A stretch of DNA of 18,907 bases from an uncultured Clostridia bacterium (lineage in GTDB: Bacteria > Bacillota > Clostridia > Oscillospirales > QAKW01), in assembly GCA_944387905.1 (NCBI GenBank), contig CALXGU010000008.1:1-18907 (forward strand), in the 5' to 3' direction. The position numbers and the translations under genes were made by a program. Positions 7,301 through 14,448 of this stretch are shown here, piece after piece (within the stretch, counting starts at the first letter, position 1; each line of letters starts with the position of its first letter). The notes below the pieces were generated by a model. It saw nothing but the letters and a program-made list of their open reading frames with translations, did not search any database and was not told the origin of the DNA.

Positions 7301-7345
7301 TTACTTCGAGTTGATTTTTTATCGATAAATCAGTACTCGTGGTAA
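7301..7345. repeat. Imperfect inverted repeat between pyk and the permease gene
   Basis: Nested complementary blocks TTAC, CGAGT and TGATT (7301-7316) pair with AATCA, ACTCG and GTAA (7328-7345), with small internal bulges. The hairpin lies about 30 nt past the pyk stop and just upstream of the permease promoter. It lacks a clear U tract on the pyk strand, so it may be a weak terminator, an mRNA-stabilising hairpin or a protein site. No better pyk terminator is visible. Confidence 0.4.
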
Positions 7346-7376
7346 TAAAAACATTATATTTTACTTTAAGTATATT

Positions 7377-8795
7377 TTATCCTATGGTATCTACCTTAAT
7401 AAGGTTTGTGTTTCCGGATATACCGTTTGTGATACCGCCCGTAATAACTATCCTGTCGCCTTTTTTCAGAGAAAATGTCTCTTTTGAAATACGGTTTGCG
7501 GTATAAAACAAAACGTCGGTAGAATTGAATTCATCACACATGACAGGAGTCACGCCCCATGACAGAGAAAGCTTGCGCAGTGTGCGCTCATTTGTGGTCA
7601 GACCAAGAATATCGATAGGAGATCTGAAACGTGATACCATACGCGCAGTCATGCCGGACAGCGAACATACCGCAATCAGCTTTGCCTTTATATCTATCGC
7701 CATACCGCATGTCGCATGAGAAATAGCGTCAAGAGTATTGCGGATTTTAAATTCAGATTCCGAAAAGCGTTTGGCATAATCTATATTATTTTCTGTACAT
7801 TCGGCGATTTTAGACATTGCCTGCACTGCCTGTACCGGATATTTGCCGGCAGCCGTCTCTCCTGACAGCATGACAGCACTTGTGCCGTCATATACTGCAT
7901 TCGCAACGTCGGAGATCTCTGCTCTTGTAGGACGGACATTATAGATCATCGATTCCAGCATCTCTGTTGCGGTGATAACACGCTTGCCCAATAGCCGGCA
8001 TTTGGTTATCAGCTGTTTCTGTATTATCGGCACCTCTTCAAACGGGATCTCCACTCCCAAATCTCCTCTGGCTACCATTATTCCGTCACAGGCCTGGCAG
8101 ATATCCTCTATGTTTTCTATACCGCTGCGGTTCTCGATCTTGGCGATTATGTCTATATCATGTGCGTTTATCTCTTTGAGATAGTTCTTGACATCTAACA
8201 GATCCTGCTTGCATGAGACAAAGGAACAGGCTATAAAATCAATATCGTTTTCAACGCCGAAGGCAATATCTTTTTTGTCCTGCTCGCTTAAATATTTCTG
8301 TTTTAGGACCTTGCCGGGAAAGCTCATGCTTTTTCTTCCCGACAGCTCACCGCCCACTACTACTGTACATTTGGCCTCAGTATCGGTAAGCTGATCGACC
8401 CTAAAAACCATAAGTCCGTTATTTAATAATATGATATCTCCCTGTTCAAGGTCGTGCGGAAGGCCTTTATAGTTTACGGATACTATATCCTGATCGCCTT
8501 CTATATCATTTACCGTAAATGTAAACTTATCTCCTTCTCTGAGTGTTATTTTCTTGTTGTCCTTAAATGTCTTTATTCTGTACTCAGGACCTTTTGTGTC
8601 AAGCAAAATTGCTATCGGCAGTCCGAGCTTTTCACGCACGCCTTTGATTATGGCAATATTATTTGCATGTTCTTCATAATCGCCGTGCGAAAAATTCAGA
8701 CGCGCAACATTCATGCCCGCTCTGCACATTCCCTCTATTGTTTTTTCATCTGCACAGGCAGGGCCCATAGTACATACTATCTTTGTCTTTCTCAT
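7377..8795 (-). CDS. pyk: Pyruvate kinase
   Basis: Pyruvate kinase makes ATP and pyruvate from phosphoenolpyruvate and ADP, the last step of glycolysis, in the cytosol. The 472-aa length matches the short form that lacks the extra C-terminal PEP-utiliser-like domain of Bacillus enzymes. Active-site residues are present: ARLNFSHG (31-38), DTKGPEYR (66-73), the signature IIAKIENRSGI with Lys219 and the metal ligand Glu221, VARGDLG with Asp245, and TATEML with Thr277. RPTRAEISDVANAV and MLSGETAAGKYP complete the domain. After DTKGPE most family members read IRTG, whereas this one reads YRIK, next to the phosphate and K+ region. GGAG lies about 12 nt before the ATG, inside the end of tex. Pyk is the last gene of the HAD-tex-pyk operon, 18 nt after tex. 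Confidence 0.97.
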   Translation of the reverse strand: MRKTKIVCTMGPACADEKTIEGMCRAGMNVARLNFSHGDYEEHANNIAIIKGVREKLGLPIAILLDTKGPEYRIKTFKDNKKITLREGDKFTFTVNDIEGDQDIVSVNYKGLPHDLEQGDIILLNNGLMVFRVDQLTDTEAKCTVVVGGELSGRKSMSFPGKVLKQKYLSEQDKKDIAFGVENDIDFIACSFVSCKQDLLDVKNYLKEINAHDIDIIAKIENRSGIENIEDICQACDGIMVARGDLGVEIPFEEVPIIQKQLITKCRLLGKRVITATEMLESMIYNVRPTRAEISDVANAVYDGTSAVMLSGETAAGKYPVQAVQAMSKIAECTENNIDYAKRFSESEFKIRNTLDAISHATCGMAIDIKAKLIAVCSLSGMTARMVSRFRSPIDILGLTTNERTLRKLSLSWGVTPVMCDEFNSTDVLFYTANRISKETFSLKKGDRIVITGGITNGISGNTNLIKVDTIG

Positions 8796-8813
8796 TTACA
8801 GGTCATTCTCCTT

Positions 8814-10985
8814 TCAGCCGTTCTTGCGCTCTTTTTCCGACGGGTCAATCATTGTAAGGGATATTCTCTTCTTTTCAGTATCGACAGATATGACCCATAC
8901 TTTTACTATATCACCGACATTTAGCACTTCAGACGGGTGCTTTATATATTTTTTTGTTATTTTGGATATATGCACAAGCCCGTCCTGATGCACTCCGATA
9001 TCAATAAACGCTCCGAAATCGATCACATTTCTGACAGTTCCGGAAAGCTCCATACCCGGGCGTAGATCTGACATCTCCATGATATCCGTTCTGAGCATCG
9101 GCGCAGGCAGCATATCACGCGGATCGCGTCCGGGGCGCATAAGCTCGTTTATTATATCTATAAGTGTAGGCTGACCTATATTCAGCTGAGAGCAAAGCGC
9201 CTCAAGCCCATAGCTTACCGCTCTGTCCATAAGCGACTTGAGATCGCCTGTACCGTCCTTATTCAAGTCATATCCGCATATAGACAGAAGTTGTCGCGCG
9301 GCGGCATAGCTCTCAGGGTGAACAGCCGTTCTGTCCAGGATATCCGCGCTCTCCGGCACTCTCAAAAATCCTGCGCACTGCTCAAACGCGCGCGGGCCGA
9401 GCTTGGGAACTTTTTTGAGCTGTGAACGCGACACGAACGCGCCGTTTTGCTGTCTGTACTCCACTATATTTTCAGCCAGTGCTCCGCCTATGCCCGCCAC
9501 TCTTGAAAGCAGCGGCGCGGATGCCGTATTCAGATCGACTCCGACCGAGTTGACACACCCCTCCACAACGCCGTCCAGCGCGTCCGACAGCTGAGCCTGA
9601 GGCATATCATGCTGATACTGTCCGACACCTATCGCCTTGGGATCGATTTTGACAAGCTCCGCCAGCGGATCCTGAAGCCGCCTTGCGATAGACACTGCGC
9701 TGCGCAGTGAAACATCATAGTCCGGAAAGTCCCGCGCTCCCAGCTTTGAGGCGGAGTATACCGACGCGCCCGCCTCGCTCACCACCATATATGTTATGCC
9801 GCAGTCGAGTTCTCCTATCGTTTCCGACGCAAAGATCTCTGTTTCATGTGACGCCGTGCCGTTGCCTATGGCAAACATTGAAACATCGTATTTTTTCACC
9901 ATTGACTTTACATATGTTTTCGCCTGTTCGATTTTACTGTGAGGCGGAGCCGGATATATGACGCCGGTATCCAGCACCTTTCCGGTGTCGTCTACTACCG
10001 CTATCTTACAGCCGGTACGGTATCCCGGATCAAATCCCATTGTCACCTTGCCCTTGACAGGCGGCTGCATCAAAAGCTGACGCAGATTGACGGCAAATAC
10101 CTTTATGGCGCTGTCCTGCGCGCTCTGTGTAAGCGCGCCGCGTATTTCTCGTTCTATTGCCGGAAATATAAGCCGGTCATATGAATCCTGTGCAGCGGCG
10201 CGTACAAAATCGGAATACTCTCCATCTCCTTTGACATAATTTCTGCAAACTATGCCCATAGCCCTGTCATTATCAAATTCGACAGCTGCTTTCAGCAGCT
10301 TTTCCTTTTCGCCGCGGTTGATAGCCAAGATCCTGTGACCGGGCACTGTCTTTATCTGCTCGCTGTAGTCCGCATACATTTCGTATACACCCAGATCCTG
10401 ACTGAGTCCGCGGCAGGATATACTTCCGTGTTCCGTACAGACCGTTCTCAGACCCTTGCGCACAGATGCGTCGTCTGCTATTATCTCCGCTATTATATCG
10501 CTTGCGCCCTCAAGAGCAGACCGGCTGTCCTCAACTCCCTTTTCGGCATCGATATACTTCTGCGCAAGCTGCTCAAGAGGCTCACCGTTCAATGGCTGCT
10601 CCAAAATCGATTCCGCCAGCGGCAGCAGTCCCTTCTCGCGCGCGACAGACGCGCGTGTCTTGCGCTTGGGCTTATACGGCCTATATATATCCTCTATTTC
10701 CGCAAGCGTGGCAGCCGCTTCAAGCGCCGCGGCTATACTGTCTGTCATCGCCTCCTGCTCGCAGATTGATCTATATACTTTTTCCCTTTGAGCGTCAAGG
10801 TTTCTCAGATACTCAAGTCGCTCTGACAGCTGCCTGAGGACCTGATCGTCCAGTGAGCCTGTCATTTCCTTACGGTATCGTGCTATAAACGGTATGGTAT
10901 TTCCGTCATCGATCAGTTTTACGGCATTTTCTGCCTGCCAAAGCTTTAGACTGAATTCTTTTGTAAGTGTTTCTGTGATATTCAT
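8814..10985 (-). CDS. tex: Tex-type RNA-binding transcription accessory protein
   Basis: The 723-aa protein is a full-length Tex, the bacterial relative of eukaryotic Spt6. It binds nucleic acid and is linked to transcription and RNA turnover. Domain order is as expected: a helical N-terminal Tex region with the conserved TIPFIARYRKE (30-40) and IYRPYKPKRKT (100-110); a YqgF/RNase H-like domain from about 315 (MGFDPGYRTGCK); a double helix-hairpin-helix around 490-545 (VAGIGGALAENIVEYR, then VPKLGPRAFEQCAGFLRV); and a C-terminal S1 domain (about 642-712: GMELSGTVRNVIDFGAF and DGLVHISKIT). The start codon shares one base with the stop of the upstream HAD gene (TAATG), and a GAGGT site sits about 7 nt upstream. 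That indicates translational coupling within the HAD-tex-pyk operon. Confidence 0.97.
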   Translation of the reverse strand: MNITETLTKEFSLKLWQAENAVKLIDDGNTIPFIARYRKEMTGSLDDQVLRQLSERLEYLRNLDAQREKVYRSICEQEAMTDSIAAALEAAATLAEIEDIYRPYKPKRKTRASVAREKGLLPLAESILEQPLNGEPLEQLAQKYIDAEKGVEDSRSALEGASDIIAEIIADDASVRKGLRTVCTEHGSISCRGLSQDLGVYEMYADYSEQIKTVPGHRILAINRGEKEKLLKAAVEFDNDRAMGIVCRNYVKGDGEYSDFVRAAAQDSYDRLIFPAIEREIRGALTQSAQDSAIKVFAVNLRQLLMQPPVKGKVTMGFDPGYRTGCKIAVVDDTGKVLDTGVIYPAPPHSKIEQAKTYVKSMVKKYDVSMFAIGNGTASHETEIFASETIGELDCGITYMVVSEAGASVYSASKLGARDFPDYDVSLRSAVSIARRLQDPLAELVKIDPKAIGVGQYQHDMPQAQLSDALDGVVEGCVNSVGVDLNTASAPLLSRVAGIGGALAENIVEYRQQNGAFVSRSQLKKVPKLGPRAFEQCAGFLRVPESADILDRTAVHPESYAAARQLLSICGYDLNKDGTGDLKSLMDRAVSYGLEALCSQLNIGQPTLIDIINELMRPGRDPRDMLPAPMLRTDIMEMSDLRPGMELSGTVRNVIDFGAFIDIGVHQDGLVHISKITKKYIKHPSEVLNVGDIVKVWVISVDTEKKRISLTMIDPSEKERKNG

Positions 10986-11644
10986 TATTTGACCTCTAAA
11001 TAATTTGTTAGCTGACTGATACTGTCCGCAATATATCCGGCGCCGGCGCCCTCAAGCTCATCTCTGCCGCCGTAACCGTACAAAACGCCTATGCTGTCTA
11101 TACCGTTCTCCGCGGCGCCTGTAACATCATATGACCTGTCTCCTACCATTACGGTACGGGTTCTGTCGAGTGAAAACTCTTTAATCACCGAGGCTATGAC
11201 CTGTCCTTTTGTCATGCCTTCACCGTCAAGCGGTATGCCGCGCACCGCTTTGAAAAACCGGTAAAAGTCAAAGTGTTTTGCTATCTGCACGGCAAACTTT
11301 TCAGGTTTGCTTGTCGCTATAAAAAGCTGTCTGTCCATTCCGGACAGCTTTTCAAGCATTGTTATGACGCCGTCATAAATGCGATTTTCAAATATGCCCC
11401 TGACAGAAAAATATTCACGGTATACCCGCACGGCTTCCAGACTTTTCTTCGCGTCAAAGCCGTAATACTCGGCAAACGAATCCGTAAGAGGCGGACCTAT
11501 AAATCTGCAGAGTTTATCACGGTCCAAAACCTGTATGCCAAAATGCTCCAATGCATGAGCGACGGAATTTGTAATGCCCTCTTTGGGGTCTGTCAAAGTT
11601 CCGTCCAAATCAAATAAAATATTTATGTAATCCAAATTTATCAC
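10985..11644 (-). CDS. HAD-superfamily phosphatase, phosphoglycolate-phosphatase-like
   Basis: The 219-aa protein has the four HAD motifs: LFDLDGTLTD with nucleophile Asp12 and acid/base Asp14, ATSKP (110-114), a Lys around 146 (MTKGQV), and VGDRSYDV (167-174), which binds Mg2+. A helical cap lies between motifs I and II, as in Gph/PGMB-type enzymes that act on phosphoglycolate or small sugar phosphates. It is cytosolic. The start is not ATG. The open frame can begin with GTG at 11644, but a TTG at 11635 would give MDYINILFDLDGT, which is closer to typical HAD N-termini, and GGTGAT precedes that TTG by 4 nt. The -10 elements at 11646-11657 put the transcript start at or inside the GTG codon, which also favours TTG or a leaderless start. 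It heads the HAD-tex-pyk operon. Confidence 0.88.
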   Translation of the reverse strand: MINLDYINILFDLDGTLTDPKEGITNSVAHALEHFGIQVLDRDKLCRFIGPPLTDSFAEYYGFDAKKSLEAVRVYREYFSVRGIFENRIYDGVITMLEKLSGMDRQLFIATSKPEKFAVQIAKHFDFYRFFKAVRGIPLDGEGMTKGQVIASVIKEFSLDRTRTVMVGDRSYDVTGAAENGIDSIGVLYGYGGRDELEGAGAGYIADSISQLTNYLEVK

Positions 11645-11645
11645 C

Positions 11646-11680
11646 AGTATAATTATATTTCAATTTTATGTCAAAGTCAA
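11646..11680 (-). promoter_or_regulatory. Two staggered sigma-A promoters of the HAD-tex-pyk operon
   Basis: On the minus strand two -35 boxes lie end to end, TTGACT (11675-11680) and TTGACA (11669-11674). Two -10 boxes also lie end to end, TATAAT (11652-11657) and TATACT (11646-11651). Each -35 pairs with its own -10 at exactly 17 bp, so two near-consensus promoters are offset by 6 bp. Predicted starts fall near 11645 and 11639, at the first codon. Confidence 0.75.
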
Positions 11681-11703
11681 TCTATTAAACCGCTGCAAAA
11701 CAC

Positions 11704-11737
11704 AAAAAAACATGCAGAATATATTCTGCATGTTTTT
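11704..11737 (-). terminator. Terminator of the mgtC-GDPD operon
   Basis: A perfect 12-bp palindromic stem, ACATGCAGAATA (11710-11721) with TATTCTGCATGT (11722-11733), has A7 on its left. On the minus strand this gives a hairpin followed by a U7 tract directly after the GDPD stop codon. The actual loop would open around the AT centre. Confidence 0.88.
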
Positions 11738-12922
11738 CTAATTATCCGCATATGTCTTATACACATTATAATCGGCAGGTGTGAGATGATGAGCGTAATA
11801 GCCGTACGATCCGTACTTTGCGCAGTCTGCAAACTCATCATAATACTTGAGTGAGTGCACATAGACAAGCCTGTCAACAGCTCTGAGCTTTTCGGCAAGT
11901 CCGTCATCAGTGAATCTTGCGTCCTCCTTATTGACAGTGACCACTTTTATATTATCCTTATCGGATACAAACTCTGCTACTCTGTCAGCTGTCGAGCCGG
12001 TAGCATAAAGAGTATATATCACATCCGGAAAATCATAAATATCCATTATCAGTTCATACATCTGCTCGTCGTATATCTGGGGGATTATCCTTTTGAGAAG
12101 CTCAGGATCACGCTTTAAAGCCTCGTCACGGATAATCTCAAACTGCTTTTTTGTATCCTCGATGCTTATTTCAAAGGATTTTGTGTCTGTTATTACGAAC
12201 ATATCGCGGTTTACAAGCATTTGATCCAACAGATCGCCGATAAGCATAGTAGTATAATATTGACCTTCCGTTTTGGGTATGCCATGGGTCTGCATCTCTT
12301 TCCACTGCTCTGATGAAGGCGGCAAACCGTCGTTATTCCCGTACTGGGTCCAGTCGTGCACAAGCGCCAGACCGTCATCGCTTGTCAAATAAAAATCCAG
12401 CTCAAACAGCCTGAAGCCCAGATCATAGTTCTGCACGATCGCCTCAAGCGAATTGGTATAATAGTCCGTATATTGCCCGCCCCGCACATCGCCGCCGGAA
12501 TGCGCCACTATCGGCTCGAATTCCGTCGTCCACTGATGCGGTGAATAATCTATATCAGACGCGGTTATACTGCCGTTTTTTACCGTAATATTTTTATTTG
12601 TTACGGCGCTTACCGTCTGAACATCGATATAGTATCCCGACCAGCACAGTATGTACGTGCCTTCCAAATCAAAACTGTACAGATTTTTTGTGCAAACATT
12701 ATTTTCAAAATCAAAATGCACCTTTATTTCCGCACCGCAGTACTCAGTCTCAAATGTGCCGTTGCCGGAGTTGGAATACCCCGCAGCCTTCATGACTTCA
12801 TCAAGAGGCAGATATCCGTTGCTCTCGAAAGTCCGCTCCGTTACAATACTGGTCGCAAAAACAGTTACAGCCGCCGCCAGTATAAACAGAATCAACGTTA
12901 TAAATACCAGTCTTTTTTTCAT
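11738..12922 (-). CDS. Membrane-anchored glycerophosphodiester phosphodiesterase (GDPD) family protein
   Basis: The protein is 394 aa from the ATG at 12922. Residues 1-24 form a Lys-Lys-Arg plus hydrophobic signal or anchor segment. Residues 30-120 hold a small beta-rich module resembling the stalk/copper-amine-oxidase-N domain (NGYLPLDEVMKAAGY). The GDPD barrel follows: VAHSGGD with His141, YTNSLEA, FELDFYLTSDDG with Glu174 and Asp176, and LVHDW with His189. GDPDs hydrolyse glycerophosphodiesters to glycerol-3-phosphate, and outside the cell they can act on phospholipid or teichoic-acid fragments. The usual HRG is HSG here, and the usual ELK metal site reads TDTK, so substrate or rate may differ. 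An in-frame TTG at 12940 adds 6 residues but has no ribosome site; the ATG has only a weak AGTGGT. The gene follows the mgtC-like gene by about 20 nt in one operon. Confidence 0.85.
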   Translation of the reverse strand: MKKRLVFITLILFILAAAVTVFATSIVTERTFESNGYLPLDEVMKAAGYSNSGNGTFETEYCGAEIKVHFDFENNVCTKNLYSFDLEGTYILCWSGYYIDVQTVSAVTNKNITVKNGSITASDIDYSPHQWTTEFEPIVAHSGGDVRGGQYTDYYTNSLEAIVQNYDLGFRLFELDFYLTSDDGLALVHDWTQYGNNDGLPPSSEQWKEMQTHGIPKTEGQYYTTMLIGDLLDQMLVNRDMFVITDTKSFEISIEDTKKQFEIIRDEALKRDPELLKRIIPQIYDEQMYELIMDIYDFPDVIYTLYATGSTADRVAEFVSDKDNIKVVTVNKEDARFTDDGLAEKLRAVDRLVYVHSLKYYDEFADCAKYGSYGYYAHHLTPADYNVYKTYADN

Positions 12923-12942
12923 TTTACCACTATCTTTCAATT

Positions 12943-13647
12943 TTAAATTGACGGAAGGGCAAACAAAACATCATCTAAGTCTGTAAGATTTTTCAAAACC
13001 ATTTCCTGAGAAAAATTCTTCCCTATTTTAACAGTTGCCTCGATTCCCGCGTTATTTGCGATGCCGCTTCTGGGCACCGTCACCTGAAGATCCTTAGCAT
13101 AATATGAATGTTCCAGCAGATCAATCAGATAGCTTACTTTATTGACGTCTCCGGTTTCCATATATACCCGGAATTTTTTGCTGCGCTCTATGACATGCGC
13201 GTCGAATTTTGAAAGCAAAGTCATTGTAAGTACCGCCAAAAACGTACCGATAAATGCGCCCTCATAAAATCCTATTCCCAAAGCCAGACCGATTGCAGCT
13301 GTTGTCCACAGTCCTGCCGCCGTTGTAAGTCCGGTAACCTGAAATCTCCCTTTTGACAGAATTGTACCTACTCCCAAAAATCCGATGCCGGATACGACCT
13401 GCGCTCCTATACGCATAGGGTCGCCCACATATCCGTCTATGTATACCATATCGAATTGTCCGATCAGTGTTGTTATTGCCGCTCCCAGACAGACAAGTAT
13501 ATGTGTGCGAAGTCCTGCCGCCCGCCCGTGACGTTCTCTTTCCAAACCTATAAACCCGCCAAGTATAACTGCGGCGATAAGTCTTATTAAAATTGTGACT
13601 ATATTAAAGTCACGAAGGTATTCTAAAATGCTTTCTACAAATGACAT
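12943..13647 (-). CDS. MgtC/SapB family membrane protein
   Basis: The 234-aa protein begins with a helical membrane domain (about 16-145) carrying the family signature GLERERHGRAAGLRTH (34-49), GIGFLGVGTIL, and GLTTAAGLWTTAAIGLALG. A soluble C-terminal domain (about 155-234) is of the ACT-like type seen in longer MgtC proteins. MgtC proteins help cells cope with low Mg2+ or acid and, in Salmonella, act on the F-type ATP synthase. Whether that applies here is unknown. The ATG at 13647 has a strong CGGAGG 6 nt upstream. A promoter lies at 13692-13720. The leader is only about 40 nt, too short for a Mg2+-sensing M-box riboswitch, so Mg2+ control by that route is not supported. It is the first gene of an operon with the GDPD. 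Confidence 0.92.
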   Translation of the reverse strand: MSFVESILEYLRDFNIVTILIRLIAAVILGGFIGLERERHGRAAGLRTHILVCLGAAITTLIGQFDMVYIDGYVGDPMRIGAQVVSGIGFLGVGTILSKGRFQVTGLTTAAGLWTTAAIGLALGIGFYEGAFIGTFLAVLTMTLLSKFDAHVIERSKKFRVYMETGDVNKVSYLIDLLEHSYYAKDLQVTVPRSGIANNAGIEATVKIGKNFSQEMVLKNLTDLDDVLFALPSI

Positions 13648-13691
13648 TATTGCCTCCGTTTTTTAATTATATATTAATATATATTGCAATA

Positions 13692-13720
13692 AATATAGCA
13701 CTATGAAATACAAAAATCAA
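13692..13720 (-). promoter_or_regulatory. Promoter of the mgtC-GDPD operon
   Basis: On the minus strand the -35 is TTGATT (13715-13720) and the -10 is TATATT (13692-13697), with a 17-bp spacer. The predicted start near 13685 gives a leader of about 38 nt. The surrounding DNA is strongly AT-rich. Confidence 0.6.
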
Positions 13721-13746
13721 GAATTTGCGGCTTTTTTATATATCAA

Positions 13747-14448
13747 TTATATAAAAAAAGGTGATTTGTCATCTTTTATGTAGCCGGATTTTCTCATTGA
13801 CTTGGTATTATCACCGCAGAAAATAATATGATCGTGAAGTTTTATGTCCAGATTCGAAAGGAGCTGTGCCAGATCATTAGTTATTATAATGTCCTGCGTT
13901 GACGGCAGGACACTTGTCATATGATTATGCGCAAGCACAACCGAACTGGCATAACTTTTCACGGCCTTGTCTATGACAAACTTTTTGTCAAAATTCAAAC
14001 TGTCACTTCCGCCTTGCGCGATAAGCATCAGGTCCAAGATCCTGAATTTTGAATCCAAAGTCAATAGATAAAGCTTTTCTATCTTTTGATTGACAAAATG
14101 CGGCCGCAGATAATCAATAAGATCCTCATAGGTGAATACTCTGCGTTTGTTTTCCATTACGCCATGCGCCAGAATATTTGAGGCCACCGCTGCGCACAGC
14201 TTCAGCAAAGCCGCGCCCTTTTCACCGATGCCGCTTATCCCTGCAAGATCAGAAAAAGGCGCACTGCAAATTTCATAAAGCGCGCCGTATCTCTCTATTA
14301 AATTTTTGGCTGTACTGTCATTGTCTGATGACGGGCATACGCTGTCAAGCAACGCTTCCAACAACTCAGCGTCTGTGACCTGCACCCCGGATTCTATAAG
14401 ACGAAGTGTCGAGTGCAACCGGTCTGAGCCGCTGTAAATCTGACGCAT
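13747..14448 (-). CDS. radC: RadC-family JAB/MPN-domain protein, divergent metal motif
   Basis: The 233-aa protein has the two-part RadC/UPF0758 layout. A helix-hairpin-helix lies at about 66-85 (LAGISGIGEKGAALL), and a JAB/MPN metallo-domain spans about 115-225. The conserved Glu is in IEKLYLLTLDS (123-133), followed by VVLAHNHM (170-177) and LHDHIIF. In most RadC proteins the zinc motif reads HNHPSG with Ser-x-x-Asp after seven residues. Here it reads HNHMTSVLPSTQD, one residue shorter and without the Pro. Both His (174 and 176), Ser183 and Asp186 remain. RadC's biochemical role is unsettled despite the DNA-repair name. I chose the ATG at 14448, which shares a base with the stop of the upstream NagD-type gene (TGATG). 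A TTG one codon earlier is less likely. No strong terminator follows, only an AT-rich hairpin near 13731-13760. Confidence 0.85.
   Translation of the reverse strand: MRQIYSGSDRLHSTLRLIESGVQVTDAELLEALLDSVCPSSDNDSTAKNLIERYGALYEICSAPFSDLAGISGIGEKGAALLKLCAAVASNILAHGVMENKRRVFTYEDLIDYLRPHFVNQKIEKLYLLTLDSKFRILDLMLIAQGGSDSLNFDKKFVIDKAVKSYASSVVLAHNHMTSVLPSTQDIIITNDLAQLLSNLDIKLHDHIIFCGDNTKSMRKSGYIKDDKSPFFI

Noticed and set aside
8454..8924. A 156-aa + frame opposite the pyk/tex junction.
   Set aside because: It crosses the boundary between two real minus-strand genes and has no motifs or start signal.
12923..12940. An alternative TTG start for the GDPD gene.
   Set aside because: It has no upstream ribosome site and lies against the end of the mgtC-like gene; the ATG at 12922 has at least a weak site and gives a better signal peptide.
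13648..13691. Possible Mg2+-sensing riboswitch before the mgtC-like gene.
   Set aside because: The leader predicted from the promoter is only about 40 nt, far too short for an M-box, and no conserved hairpins are visible.
13731..13760. An AT-only hairpin at the end of radC.
   Set aside because: The stem is almost purely A/T and has no G/C core, so it is not a credible intrinsic terminator. The radC transcript may read on into the mgtC-GDPD region.
13891..13911. A 7-bp perfect hairpin inside radC (GTCCTGC and GCAGGAC).
   Set aside because: It is in coding sequence near the metal motif, with no U tract on either side. Chance is the simpler explanation.
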